Under the pieces are notes generated by a model, which was not told the DNA's origin, did not search any database, and saw only the letters and a list, made by a program, of their open reading frames with translations. 64,000 nt of DNA, taken from Cotesia glomerata. Lineage: Eukaryota; Arthropoda; Insecta; Hymenoptera; Braconidae. Below, in pieces: positions 1 to 10,829 of the stretch; the first letter of the stretch is position 1; each line of letters begins with the position of its first letter. The position numbers and the translations under genes were made by a program. The stretch covers positions 15,301,152 to 15,365,151 of the forward strand of contig NC_058160.1 of NCBI RefSeq assembly GCF_020080835.1, given 5' to 3'.

Positions 1-168
1 GCTTCTCGAGCAGTAGACCGAGAGTGGGGACGGACCAACCGCGGACGGCGGACGTACGTGATGCTTGGTGGATGTGTGAGATCGTGTACTAGTGTGAGTG
101 TATCGGTAACAATGCACGTATGAATATGAGTGAGGATATTTTTATTTTTTTTATTACAGGCACATGAT
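1..168. other. Unassigned flank
   Basis: The first ~120 bases are richer in G+C than what follows and are not part of the 90-bp satellite. No convincing reading frame, RNA gene or repeat is visible. It may be the edge of an element lying outside the window. Confidence 0.3.
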
Positions 169-1206
169 TTGACGAATTCAAAGGGAAAATTCAAAAATCA
201 GAAGATTTTGCTAAATTAAGTCGGCTATGACAGAACTTTGATTTTGAATTGAAATAATTGAAGTGATTTTTAATAAAAAGCTCTGTAGCGGGGCTCAGGC
301 AGAGGCACAGGGCAGGAGTTACTTGATTTTTCTATTTATAAGAAAGAATTGGAGTAATTTTTGATGGAAAAATTAGTAGCAAGGCACTTGGCAGCGGTGA
401 CTGATTTTTTTTTTTTAATTTGAAGTAGTTAAACAAATTTTTAATTAAAAACGTAGTCATAGTAGTCATAGTAAGTAAAAGGCACTAAGGAGCCACGAAT
501 GAATTTTTGCTTTTATTTGAATGGATTAAAATAATTTTTAAATAAAAAATAAGGATTGACGGTCAGTTAGGGTGTCCAGGCGGCTATGACTGAGTTTTTG
601 ATTTTTATTTGGAATAATTGAGACAATTTTGAATTAAAAAATCGCTAGCGAGGATCAGTTAGAGGTACTGGGCGGCAATAAATAAGTTTTCATTTTTATT
701 GAAAATAATTAAAGTGAATTTTGATAAAAAAAAATAAATAACGAGGGTTAGTTCGAAAAACTGGGCGGCTACATATAAAATTTTTTTCATTTAGAATAAT
801 TAAATTCAATTTAATTAAAAAATTAGTGATCAGGGTCAGTTACAAACACTGGGCGGCTATGAATAGATTTTTATTTTTATTCAAAATAATTAAAGTAATT
901 TGAAAATGAAAAATTAGTAGCAACGGTCAGTCAAAGGCAATGGGTAGCTATGAATAAATTTTTATTTTTATTTAGAGAAATTAAATTAAATCTAATCAAA
1001 AAATTAGTGATCAGGGTCAGTTACAGGCACTGCGTAGCTGTGAATGAATTTTTATTTTCATTTAGAACAATTAAAGTAAATTTTGATTAAAAATTCAGTA
1101 GTAGTAGTAAGTTAGAGGCACTAAGCAGCCATGAATGAATTTTTACTTTTATTTAAATGAATTAAAATAATTTTTAAATGATCAAAATAAGTAGCGACGG
1201 TCAGTC
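169..1206. repeat. 90-bp AT-rich satellite, first block
   Basis: About eleven diverged units of exactly 90 bp. The word GGCGGCTATGA or its variants recurs near 311, 391, 491, 581, 671, 761, 851, 941, 1031 and 1121. Each unit is an AT-rich half (ATTTTTATTTTTATTTAGAA type) plus a G-richer half (AGTAGCGAGGGTCAGTTAGAG type). The same array resumes at 4296 and 15405, so the DNA between those points was inserted later. Confidence 0.9.
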
Positions 1207-1348
1207 GGTAACCGGGCTCTATATCCGCGGACAAAATATCCCCGACAAAATATCCTTGTCAAAATATCCTTAGACAAAATATCCTTAAGACAAAAAATCC
1301 TTAAGACAAAATATCCATGGATAAAAAATCCGTGGACAAAATATTCTT
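1207..1348. repeat. MULE left terminal inverted repeat made of iterons
   Basis: Seven or eight variants of a 12-16 bp word (ACAAAATATCC, ACAAAATATCCTTAAG) in tandem. It pairs with 4153-4295. Confidence 0.88.
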
Positions 1349-1434
1349 AAGTTCAATAATATTTTTAATTTAATAATCATACTTTTAATATTAAAAATGT
1401 GTTAAGTTGACCCTCAATAATTTAAGGGTGTTTA

Positions 1435-1703
1435 TCGAATAAACACACACAAAAACCATGTTAAAAGAGCGCAACACGATTACCCGCGTTTGTGTTGGTC
1501 TAATATCGAATAAACACACACAAAAACCATGTTAAAAGGGCGCAACATGATTATCCGCGTTTGTGTTGGTCTAATATCGAATAAACACACACAAAAACCA
1601 TGTTAAAAGGGCGCAACATGATTATCCGCGTTTGTGTTGGTCTAATATCGAATAAACACACATAAAAACCATGTTAAAAGGGCGCAACATGATTACCCGC
1701 GTT
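1435..1703 (+). repeat. 71-bp tandem repeat, ~4 copies
   Basis: TCGAATAAACACACAC starts at 1435, 1506, 1577 and 1648, giving an exact 71-bp period with nearly identical units. It lies between the left inverted repeat and the transposase gene. It may be a binding or promoter region; that is inference. Confidence 0.9.
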
Positions 1704-2217
1704 TAAAATAAAATTTGAAAAAATTTCTATCTAAAAAAAAAATTAATTTCAAATTAAAATAAAATTAATTAAAAAAACAAACTAATTAAAAAAAAATCAA
1801 CTTTCATAAAAAATTTCTATCTATAAAAAAAATTAATTTTAAATTATAATAAAATTAATCAAAAAAAAATTATTTATTAAAAAAAAAATTAATTTTCATA
1901 AAAAATTTCTATCTAAAAATAAATGTGACCGAGAACCGAGAATCCGTAGAAACTGTGTTCAATTATAAAATATTATTTTTCAATGTTTCAAAATTGCCGC
2001 CTTTCTCAGTTTACATGTTCTAGCGCCATCTCGGAGCGCTTGATCATTACCATTTACTTGACTGTTTTATCTGCCCTCTATAGTGTACGTTACATTCCAC
2101 GTTTATTTTATTATTATATACGTTGTTAGATGTTTTATACACGGTCGATCAGTTTTGTCAATTAATTTTTGGTATTTTCTAAAAATTCGTTATATGAGAT
2201 AATTCTTTAGTTCCATT

Positions 2218-3728
2218 ATGCCGTTAACATTTGTTCCATCACAAAAAGGTAAAAAGTTATTATTACACGGTGGTTATTTGTATGCCAAGAAGTCTACAAA
2301 TAAAAATGATATTTCGTGGCGTTGTGCTGTAAATGTCAACTGTAATTTACTAATACATACAGATTCAGAGTCTAAGAATGGTAATTATTTTTATATTTTT
2401 GTTTAATGATTTTATTATTTATATCAAGTATAGTGTATGTAATTATTATTCAATTTTTGACAGGTAACATTGTTGGTGTTGTCCCGGATCATGACCATGC
2501 AGGAGATATAGCGGCAGTTCAAGCTAAAGTCGTGAAAGGGGAAATTGTGAAGAAAGCTCAGAAAAGTGATGCTAAGCCAGCAACAGTTATTACTCGGGCA
2601 CTACGAGGTGTGATGTCCCCAACTGTAGCTTTGTTGCCGCAATTATCTTCAATGTCCCGGACTGTAAACCGTATTCGTGCTAAAGAGAATCCTCAACCGA
2701 TAGCTGCAGCATCTCGACAAGAACTAGTATTGACGGATGATTTAAAGATTACTCATAAAGGTGAACAATTTTTGCTACATGATAGTGGTGGATTTCGTAA
2801 ACGCTATTTAATGTTTAGTACTGAAAAAAATTTGGGCGTTTTGTCCAAATGTTCCCAATGGTTAAGTGATGGGACTTTTAGCGTTGTTCCAAATATTTTT
2901 GCACAATTATACACTATACATGGCATTTTTAAAGGAACATCTATTCCACTCGTCTATGTGCTTTTACCCAACAAGTTGAAAAATACGTATGTTGATTTAT
3001 TGGGAGTTTTGCGACATGCTTTGCCCAATTATACGCCAGATTCTATAATGGTCGATTTTGAAAGCGCATTTATTGAAGCATTCAAAGAAAAATACAGTGG
3101 TGTTAAAATTCGTGGATGTAATTTTCACTTCAATCAATGTTATTGGCGTCGGATCCAGCAATGTGGTTTGCAGACCCATTATAATAGTGATGTTACATTC
3201 GCTTTTCATTTAAGATTATTGCCCGCATTAGCATTTATTCCGCCTGGTGATGTAATTGCTGGATACGAAGAAATTCTAAGTTGTAATCATTATGATGTCA
3301 ATAGTGATATACTGGAGTCTTTGCTGTCATATTTTGAATTTACCTGGATTGGCGAAACACGTCGCAATATTAAAAAGCGTAGTAATCCATTGTTTAACAT
3401 TAAATTGTGGAATTGCTATGCTGCAGTGATTGGCGATGAGACGCGCACAAATAATCATGTAGAAGGGTGGCACAATGGTTTTAATCGTCGTGTCGGTACT
3501 TGTCATGCTTCTACAAATGTGTTGATTAATAAATTAAAGGATGAGCAATCTAGATCCGAAGCTCTTATTACTCAGATGGATACAGGTATGAAAGTAGCTG
3601 GTCAGAGAAGAGCCTATCATGATTATAATGCTCGTTTGAAAAAAGTTATTCTTGATTATGATTCTGCTGATAAATTTAATTACTTGCGTCGAGTCGCGAA
3701 AATAATTTCTATTAATGTTGACAATTAG
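2218..3728 (+). CDS. MULE transposase with N-terminal FLYWCH zinc finger
   Basis: Transposase that would cut and move this element by a DDE reaction in the nucleus. Exon 1 is 2218-2380 and exon 2 is 2464-3728; the intron 2381-2463 has GT..AG ends and joins phase 1, giving ~475 residues. The first ~70 residues are a FLYWCH finger: GYLYAKK, then WRC, a second Cys, and the closing PDHDH, which straddles the splice junction. The rest is a MULE transposase domain with candidate catalytic residues Asp ~190 (DGTFSVVP), Asp ~252 (VDFESAF) and Glu ~388 in HVEGWHNGFN. I see no internal stop, so this is the best-preserved transposase in the window. The start is the first ATG in frame with the finger. 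Confidence 0.87.
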
Positions 3729-4152
3729 TGACTATCATTTAGATATTTATGAGTTTATATTTGATAAAAAAAAAATATTATATTGTTTATTTAAAAGTAC
3801 TAATGACTAATGGTATAATAAATAAAGAACTGTTGCAATTCGTAGTTTTCGTGTTTAAAATTGTCAGCATTAATGATTAAACGCTTAATATAATTAAAAA
3901 ATTGTGATAGTATTAAATAAGATTATAGTTTTCTAATTATAGTTACGAAAATTATTATATCAATGTTGACAATTAATAACAATATTATTTATATATTTCT
4001 GAGTTTACAACATGTATATGAAACAATTTTATATTAATGATTTAAATGTATTAATGATTAATGATAATAATCTATAAATATTAATTTCAATAAACAACTG
4101 TTGCAATTCAGAGTATCCGCGTGTAAATTTATTTGTATTTGATATGTCAATT

Positions 4153-4295
4153 TTTTTATATTTTGTCCACGGATTTTTTATCCATGGATTTTTTGTCCTA
4201 AGGATATTTTGTCTTAAGGATATTTTGTCTGAGGATATTTTGTCCAGGATATTTTGTCGGGGATATTTTGTCCGCGGATATAGAGTCATAGAACC
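4153..4295. repeat. MULE right terminal inverted repeat
   Basis: Reverse complement of 1207-1348: iterated GGATATTTTGTC words ending CCGCGGATATAGAG, then ~10 less-conserved terminal bases. Confidence 0.88.
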
Positions 4296-4450
4296 GGTCA
4301 GTCAGGGGCTCTAGGCGGCTATGACTGAGTTTTAGATTTTTATTTGGAATAATTGAGACAATTTTGAACTAACAGATCAGTAGCGAGGATCAGTTAGAGG
4401 TACTTGGCGGCCATCAATGAGTTTTAATTTTTATTTAAAATAATTTAAGG
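4296..4450. repeat. 90-bp satellite, second block
   Basis: Continuation of the satellite in the same 90-bp register (anchors near 4311 and 4401). It starts with the MULE target duplication and ends with the TAAGG duplicated by the Bel-Pao insertion. Confidence 0.9.
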
Positions 4451-5431
4451 TATTTTGTCAAAAACTATCCACTTAGGATAGTTTCCGTAATTGTTTTAAA
4501 AATTATGATTAATTTAGGATTAGGATATTAAATAAAATATGCGTCGATTTGTTGGGGAATAAAATAAAGATTTATTTATCCCCAGAGGAGGAAAACTCAG
4601 TTGGACTGAGAAAAAACCTCCTCGAATGAAAAAATGTACAAGTAAGAACGCAAAGCGTGTAGTGCGAATAAAAGAATATGTGTAAATTGCCGTCGCAAAC
4701 AACAAAAACGAGGTGAGCTCAACCGCTTTAGAAAAGCAAATGGTATTAATTCAGAATTAATGAATTGACGCTAGCTTTTAAGCTAACTAGAGTCAATTAA
4801 TAGTGAAATACTAATTAATTGACGTAAAATGTCAGTGCAGAGACTGATTGATTGATTAGAATTATTAGTGTAGGAACTAATTAGATAATTCGATATCAGA
4901 ATCGAATAGTTGATGAAATTTGATTTGATAGAATGATGATTAAATATTTAGCAATGAATTTAATATAATTTATTACAAATATTGCGTGTTAACTATAGAA
5001 TGACTAAAGCCGCGTGGCTGATGCAATCCTTTGTTAAAATGGCGCGTAATAACCGCGTGGCGTCACTTATTAATTTTGATTTATTTAATTCACTGAACAG
5101 TTACTAATGATTTTTAATGACTTGAGAATTTAATTGGTAATTGAAGTTAATGAAATTAATGGTATTTAATGAATATTTTAAGTGTTAAAGTAAATGCGTA
5201 TTATACGTCATAAATCAGAAAACGATTGACACAGAGTAGTCGTACTAGTACAAGCGTCCAAGCACAACTGCTTGCCGCCGGCCACGTGAGCCGGCTTCTC
5301 TCCCGCTAACCAAAGCGCGCATGAGCGACAGCCATGGTGTGACACGAATTTTCACGAGTTGGAGCGACCAAGCCCGAAGGCGCAACTCCTCTTATAAATT
5401 TTTATTAAATGTCTTTTCTATCGGTTAAATA
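4451..5431 (-). repeat. Bel-Pao LTR (3' LTR in element sense)
   Basis: 981 bp, matching 14424-15404 almost base for base. The short ORF visible in both LTR copies is an LTR shadow, not a gene. Confidence 0.95.
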
Positions 5432-5443
5432 TACTCCCCCCGT
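5432..5443 (-). other. Polypurine tract of the Bel-Pao element
   Basis: The minus strand reads ACGGGGGGAGTA immediately before the 3' LTR, the expected place for the plus-strand primer. Confidence 0.7.
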
Positions 5444-5524
5444 TGCGAAGGCTGAGCAAGATGTTATGAATAGTGTTCACAATTAGTTACATCACATGAT
5501 TACAATGTTTTGATTTTATAAAAT

Positions 5525-6991
5525 TCAAGAATTGATTGGTAAAGGACATAATAGAGTGATATTTCGTTTGTATATCCCTTGAGCCGTTCGGATTGAAGCT
5601 ACTCTTGTCACATCATCATCTCCTGGATGAATGTCGACCACCACTCCCAGCTGCCACCGCATACATAGTTGGTTTTTGTCCATCAATAAGACGATTTGAT
5701 TGATTGAAATTTCTCCTTGAGAGGAATGCCATTTTTGCCGAATTTGAAGTTCATGGAGGTATTCCAAATACCAACGTCTCCAAAAATCTTGTCTAGCCTT
5801 GATAATGAATTGCCAAACATTGAGTCTATTATCTGGAACATCAGAAAAATCATTTTCAGGCAGCATTGTGAGAGGACGTCCTATTAAAATATGAGCAGGC
5901 GTCAAGGCAATAGGATCATTAGGATCACTAGATAGAGAACAGAGAGGACGAGAATTTAGTATAGATTCTATTTGAATAGTTAGAGAATTCAATTCTTCGA
6001 AAGTGAGAAGTTGGTCTTTTACCACTCGTTTAAAGTGGTGTTTGAAAGATTTTACAGCTGCTTCCCAAATGCCACCAAAATGAGGAGATAGTGGAGGATT
6101 GAATGTCCAGATAATGTTTTTGCGTATAGCATATTCGTTAACGGAATTTTGATGGGATTTTGAATTAAATAACATATACAATTCTCTCAATTGATTATTT
6201 GCGCCTACAAAATTAGTACCATTGTCCGAATAGACGTGAGTTGGAACTCCTCGTCGACCAATGAATCGACCAAATGCCCCGAGAAAACCTTCTGTTGTTA
6301 AATCGCTAGCAATTTCTAAATGTACAGCTTTAGTAGCCATGCAAACAAAGACGCATCCATAGACTTTAATTTTTGTTCTGTTTTTGAATTTACGTTCTTT
6401 AATAAAGAGCGGTCCAAAGTAGTCTACACCTACGTGGGAGAATGCCGCTGATTCGGTGACTCGAGAGCTAGGTAAATTAGCCATTTTACCTTGCAGTACT
6501 ACAGGCTGATGTCGAATACATGTGACGCAATTTTTTACAATTTTACGAATCTGGTTTTTACCGTCTAGCAGCCAAAATTTGTGTCTAACTTTTGAAAGTG
6601 TACTCTGTATACCTGAATGGTATAATTTTTCATGTGTTTCTCTAATAATTAAATCAGTAAGATAATAACGTGAAGGTAATAAAATAGGATGTTTCTTTGA
6701 AAAAGATATAGGAGCATGTTTCAAACGACCTCCTACTCTTAGTAATCCGTCTGAATCGATAAATGGATTGAGATATCGCAATCGTAAGTTCTTAGTCTCG
6801 CCGGTTTCCTTAATTTGTTCGATTTCATAATGATATTGTTCGTTTTGAATCAGAGTCAAGATTTTTATTTCAGTTAATAATTTTTCTTCTACGCTTAAAG
6901 ATTTGTATTTGAATAAATTACTTTTTAAAATTCGTAAACAATAAGAAAAGGAATTTATAAGTTTAGAATATGATGAAAATCGTTTAAACAA
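5525..6991 (-). CDS. pol (INT part): Bel-Pao integrase region of pol
   Basis: C-terminal part of the polyprotein, which inserts the cDNA. A HHCC finger is visible (HEKLYHSG then CVTC). The DDE core follows: Asp in VGVDYFGPLF, Asp in VYSDNGTNF, Glu in GGIWEAAVKSF. The DUF5641-like end of Pao integrases follows (WRRWYLEYLHELQIRQKW). It lies one frame away from the RT-RNase H frame. The break maps to six Ts at 7021-7026 (plus strand): the integrase frame continues upstream through that run into residues that belong to the same linker. Either a real frameshift mutation or a homopolymer assembly error explains it. All key integrase residues are present. Confidence 0.92.
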   Translation of the reverse strand: MFKRFSSYSKLINSFSYCLRILKSNLFKYKSLSVEEKLLTEIKILTLIQNEQYHYEIEQIKETGETKNLRLRYLNPFIDSDGLLRVGGRLKHAPISFSKKHPILLPSRYYLTDLIIRETHEKLYHSGIQSTLSKVRHKFWLLDGKNQIRKIVKNCVTCIRHQPVVLQGKMANLPSSRVTESAAFSHVGVDYFGPLFIKERKFKNRTKIKVYGCVFVCMATKAVHLEIASDLTTEGFLGAFGRFIGRRGVPTHVYSDNGTNFVGANNQLRELYMLFNSKSHQNSVNEYAIRKNIIWTFNPPLSPHFGGIWEAAVKSFKHHFKRVVKDQLLTFEELNSLTIQIESILNSRPLCSLSSDPNDPIALTPAHILIGRPLTMLPENDFSDVPDNRLNVWQFIIKARQDFWRRWYLEYLHELQIRQKWHSSQGEISINQIVLLMDKNQLCMRWQLGVVVDIHPGDDDVTRVASIRTAQGIYKRNITLLCPLPINS

Positions 6992-6995
6992 ATTC

Positions 6996-9371
6996 TCAGT
7001 AGTGGCTAATAAACAGGTAATTTTTTCGAGTACCCGGAAGTTCGGAAGGAACAGCAGGCTTTAAGTTAGACCAATTAAGAGGGTCCTGTGAGAGCCACGT
7101 GGGACCTTCTAACCACATTTTGTTATTTAAGAATTCAGAAGGAAGTTGACCTCTAGATAAACAATCTGCCGGATTGTCTTTAGTTCTAACATGTCGCCAT
7201 TCGACTTTACTGCAAAGAGTTTGAATTTTTGTTACGCGATTTGCTTCATAGACCTTTAGAGAGTTAGGAGACCGTTTGAGCCATTGAAGTACAATAGTTG
7301 AATCAGACCAAAACGTAACTTTAGAAATATCAAAGTCAAAGGAGGGAATTGTGTCTTTATATAATTTAGCAAGTAATAATGCTCCGCATAATTCTAATTT
7401 TGGAATTGTAACATCTTTGATGGGAGCAACTCGAGATTTAGAACAAACTAATTCTACGAGTACGTCTCCGCGTTCATTTACTGATCTTATATAAATACAA
7501 GCACCATAGCCCACTTTACTAGCATCACAAAATCCGTGCAATTGTATGTCAGTCGGATTAGGAAGTAAAATATTACGCTCAATAGAAAAATCTTTAATCA
7601 GAGGTAATTGTTCAGTAAATTTACACCGGTGTAAATGTAACTCTTGTGGGACCGCTTCGTCCCAGTGGACCTTTAATTTCCAACATTCTTGAATAATAGT
7701 TTTTGCAGCTAATACTATAGTACCCAGAATTCCGATAGGGTCGAAAATTTTTGCAATATCAGATAAGATAGTTCGCTTAGTTATTTTTCGCGATGAATCA
7801 ATTGGTTTGACTGTGTAAATAAATTCGTCCGTTAGAGAATTCCATGCAATGCCTAAAGTTTTAGAAATCGGATCATCATTGATAGCACAATCTAAATCTA
7901 AAGTTCTTTGATCGAAATTATCCAGTGCGTGTCGATGATTTGAAGCCCATTGTCTGAGTTCAAATCCACCCTTTCGCACCAGTTGAATGATTTCATCACG
8001 CAATTTTAAAATTTCGGTCAAAGAATTAGATCCAGTTAATAAATTATCGACATAAAGATCTCGTTTTAATATTTTTGAAGCTACAGGAAAATTATGAGAT
8101 TCGTCATCAGCAAGTTGATTTACGGTGCGTATAGCTAAAAATGGGGCTGCAGAAACCCCGAACGTAACTCGTTTAAGTTCAAAGGTGCTAATATTGTTAT
8201 TATAATAGTAAAGAATTCGTTGAAATTTGTGATGATCCGGATGTATACAGATTTGTCGATACATTTGAGCGATGTCAGAAGTCATAGCATAAACAAAGGT
8301 GCGAAAACGCAAAAGAATAGTGAAGAGATTATCCTGTATAGTAGGCCCAGTTAGTAGAACTTCATTCAATGAGATACCTTTATCGGTTTTAGCTGAAGCA
8401 TCAAATACAACGCGTACCTTGGTGGTAGTACTAGATGTTTTAATTATCGGATGATGGGGCATATAATACCCAGGTCCACTATCATCCGGTACGTGTACCA
8501 TGTGGCCAAGATCGATGTATTCGTTCATGACTTTAGTGTATTCAGATTTTAATGAGGAATCTGAATTTAATCTCCTCTGTAAGGATAGAAATCTTTTATA
8601 AGCTAGTTGTTTAGAATTCCCGAAATCGACATCATCTACGCGAAAGGGTAATTTTACTACATATCTACCGTCTGTATCGCGAGTAGTGGTATTTTGATAA
8701 TAGGTCTCACACGTAGAATCATCAAAGGATCGAGAATCATTAGAACCTACGTCTTCAATATTCCAAAATTTGGTTAATTGACTCGATAGATCAGTTAATT
8801 GACAAGTTACAGGAAATACATCTTTATCATTATTGACTCCCCCCGCTACGACCCATCCCAGTTGCGTTTTTTGTAGTATTAAATCACAATCATTTTGTGA
8901 GCAATTAATCTGTCCGACAGATAGAAGAGAAAGTGTGGTACCTGAACCGATAAGGACATCTACAGGTCTTGGTATGTGAAATTGTGGATCAGCGAGTATT
9001 ATGTTTTTAGGTATGCATATTTTATTACGTGGAAACATTTCATTCGGACTTAATTCTGCAATTTCATCAACGGTTAAAAATGACAATTTTCTTTGAAATT
9101 TATCGTTTAAAGATTTACAATTTATTTGTACGACATGTTTTGAAAGGGTTTGCATTCCATTAACAGCCCCGATTGGAATAGAATAATTTTGCATAGGAAG
9201 TTTTAATTTATTAGTCATATTTTCAGTAATAAAATTAGCTGTTGCACAGGTATCAAGTAAAGCGCGAGCTTGTATAAATTTACCTGTTGAGTCACGCATC
9301 TGGATGAGAGCACTCATCATCAATTGAAAACGCGGTATTCTAAGTATGGTTGTATAATTATGTACGACTAG
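6996..9371 (-). CDS. pol (PR-RT-RH part): Bel-Pao protease, reverse transcriptase and RNase H
   Basis: Directly follows the gag UGA in the same frame, with no ATG needed: the frame is open from 9371, and the first in-frame Met codons come at about 9320. In order: a retropepsin-like stretch with LLDTCATANFI (Asp-Thr-Cys where Asp-Ser/Thr-Gly is usual), an RT with the block MTSDIAQMYRQI and the active-site box LYVDNLLTG (YVDN rather than YVDD), then RNase H with FCDASKVGYGA, a Glu in PKLELCGALLLAK and WSDSTIVLQWL. About 776 codons. Ends early after TRKNYLFISHY because of the A6 slip. I do not know whether the Cys and Asn variants are family traits or damage. Confidence 0.93.
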   Translation of the reverse strand, partial: LVVHNYTTILRIPRFQLMMSALIQMRDSTGKFIQARALLDTCATANFITENMTNKLKLPMQNYSIPIGAVNGMQTLSKHVVQINCKSLNDKFQRKLSFLTVDEIAELSPNEMFPRNKICIPKNIILADPQFHIPRPVDVLIGSGTTLSLLSVGQINCSQNDCDLILQKTQLGWVVAGGVNNDKDVFPVTCQLTDLSSQLTKFWNIEDVGSNDSRSFDDSTCETYYQNTTTRDTDGRYVVKLPFRVDDVDFGNSKQLAYKRFLSLQRRLNSDSSLKSEYTKVMNEYIDLGHMVHVPDDSGPGYYMPHHPIIKTSSTTTKVRVVFDASAKTDKGISLNEVLLTGPTIQDNLFTILLRFRTFVYAMTSDIAQMYRQICIHPDHHKFQRILYYYNNNISTFELKRVTFGVSAAPFLAIRTVNQLADDESHNFPVASKILKRDLYVDNLLTGSNSLTEILKLRDEIIQLVRKGGFELRQWASNHRHALDNFDQRTLDLDCAINDDPISKTLGIAWNSLTDEFIYTVKPIDSSRKITKRTILSDIAKIFDPIGILGTIVLAAKTIIQECWKLKVHWDEAVPQELHLHRCKFTEQLPLIKDFSIERNILLPNPTDIQLHGFCDASKVGYGACIYIRSVNERGDVLVELVCSKSRVAPIKDVTIPKLELCGALLLAKLYKDTIPSFDFDISKVTFWSDSTIVLQWLKRSPNSLKVYEANRVTKIQTLCSKVEWRHVRTKDNPADCLSRGQLPSEFLNNKMWLEGPTWLSQDPLNWSNLKPAVPSELPGTRKNYLFISHY

Positions 9372-10435
9372 TCAGGCTGTAGATCCCTTATCAGTTGTTA
9401 CAGTAGCGGGTGATTCGATTTTAGCAGAATTATTTTTTGATACATTAGTATTATTTGTTTGTTGAGTTACATTTTGATTAATGTACAATATGGTATGATG
9501 GAATTTCTTACAGACTCGACATCTGCTGGAAGTGCAAGTTCCTTTGTGTACGCGAAGACAATTATTACAGAGTTTATTAGATTTTACAAATTTTATGCGT
9601 TCTCCTACAGTTAATGCATTGAATGTGTAACATTTATAGAGAGGATGTAAGTGTTTGCAACATGGGCAGGCAGAAGAGGCGGTTGTCACTAAAGCTTGAA
9701 CTGGCGTGTCAGTTTTTTGTTTCTTCAAATTATTATTCGAGTGTTCATTACGTCTTCGTTTGGAGGAATGATCGGAATCGCGATGTTTATCGGGTTTGTG
9801 TGAACTAAGTCTGAAGGCAAAGTTTGAGACAAATTCACAAAATGATTCGAATGTTGGAAGAGTTTCGTTGTCAGTGAACGTTTCTTGCCATTTGTTTTTA
9901 ATTTCTGATGGTAATTTATTTTCTAATATTCGTACAAGTAAGGATTCGGTAATATTAATTTGAAGTGACTGTAAATTATTTATATGTTGCCGAGCATCAT
10001 CTATCAACTTGTTTAAATTATCTGTTGTTGGGATTGAAATTGTATTGAGATTAAAGATCGAGTCATAATGTTTAAAAATTAATGCTCTTTTCTTCTGATA
10101 TGTTTTAGTTAAAAAATCCCAAGCTTTAGTATAATTTTCTGCACTCGCATCAAAAAGCGCTAACTTGTTAGCTGCTGAGTCAGTTAAACATCCGCGGAGG
10201 TATAAAAATTTGTTTAGATCATCAAGATCATTACGTGTATTAATAAGTGTTTTAAATGTGTTTTTGAAAGATAGCCAATTTTCAAAATTACCATCGAATT
10301 TAGGTAAATCAGTAGTAGGGAGTTTAGCAAATCGTTGAGTCTCAACAAAGGTAGTATTTCCCGCTGTAGTATTATTCGTACTAATGTTTACATTATGTGA
10401 ATTATTATGGTTAGTTCTATTCAATTGAGTTAACT
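9372..10435 (-). CDS. gag: Bel-Pao gag, main part, ending UGA-CUAG
   Basis: Gag core of the DUF1759 type seen in Pao elements (LPKFDGNFENWLSFKNTF), a Lys/Arg-rich stretch, then Cys/His knuckles (CPCCKHLH, CNNCLRVHKGTC, CRVCKKFHH) that would bind genomic RNA. The frame is continuous with 13547-13802 once the hAT and one 8-bp duplicate are ignored, since together they are 3111 bp, a multiple of three. It stops at a single UGA (9374-9372 on the minus strand) followed by CUAG. Pol continues in the same frame. The UGA-CUAG context is known to promote stop-codon readthrough, so gag and gag-pol may both be made from one frame. Confidence 0.88.
10428..10435. repeat. hAT target-site duplication AGTTAACT
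   Basis: The same 8 bp recur at 13539-13546. The target is itself palindromic. Confidence 0.95.
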
Positions 10436-10798
10436 CAGCGTTGCCAACATTAAATTTCTACTCCCGCCGTAGAGAATGCTACAATCCCGTCAAAACCCGT
10501 CAAGTAGAGATTTTCGAGTTGTTACTTTTCCCTAAATTTTAAAAATGAATTATTTTAAAATTGAGTCTTCGGTAATTGATTTTTAAATCTACTTTTTAAA
10601 TATACATAAAAAAAATAATTTTTTAACAAGTTAGTGAGTTTTTTAAATTGATGATTCTGATAAAATGATTAACATTTATATTTTTTTAGAGTGTAACAGA
10701 ATATATGTTTATTTTTGATATCTCTTACAAGTTATAAATGATAAATATTTATTTTTTATTTATTAAATTATTATTATTTTAAATATAAATATTTAAAT

Positions 10799-10829
<31 letters not shown>

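Larger units (their letters stand above)
1207..4295 (+). mobile_element. Mutator-like (MULE, Phantom-type) DNA transposon
   Basis: Complete element of about 3.09 kb inside the 90-bp satellite. It is bounded by GGTCAGTC at 1199-1206 and 4296-4303 (8 bp, or 9 bp counting a shared C), the duplication length typical of MULEs. The inverted ends start GGTAACCGGGCTCTATATCC on the left and GGTTCTATGACTCTATATCC read inwards from the right, then run as ~140 bp of iterated GACAAAATATCC-like words. Inside are a 71-bp tandem repeat (1435-1703), an AT-rich leader and one spliced transposase gene. The ~420 bases after the gene (3729-4152) are AT-rich with no feature I can name. A FLYWCH finger on a MULE transposase is the arrangement described for Phantom elements. 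Confidence 0.88.

Noticed and set aside
4520..4705. 61-residue ORF repeated exactly at 14493-14678
   Set aside because: It lies inside both LTRs of the Bel-Pao element, so it is duplicated by structure, with no domain.
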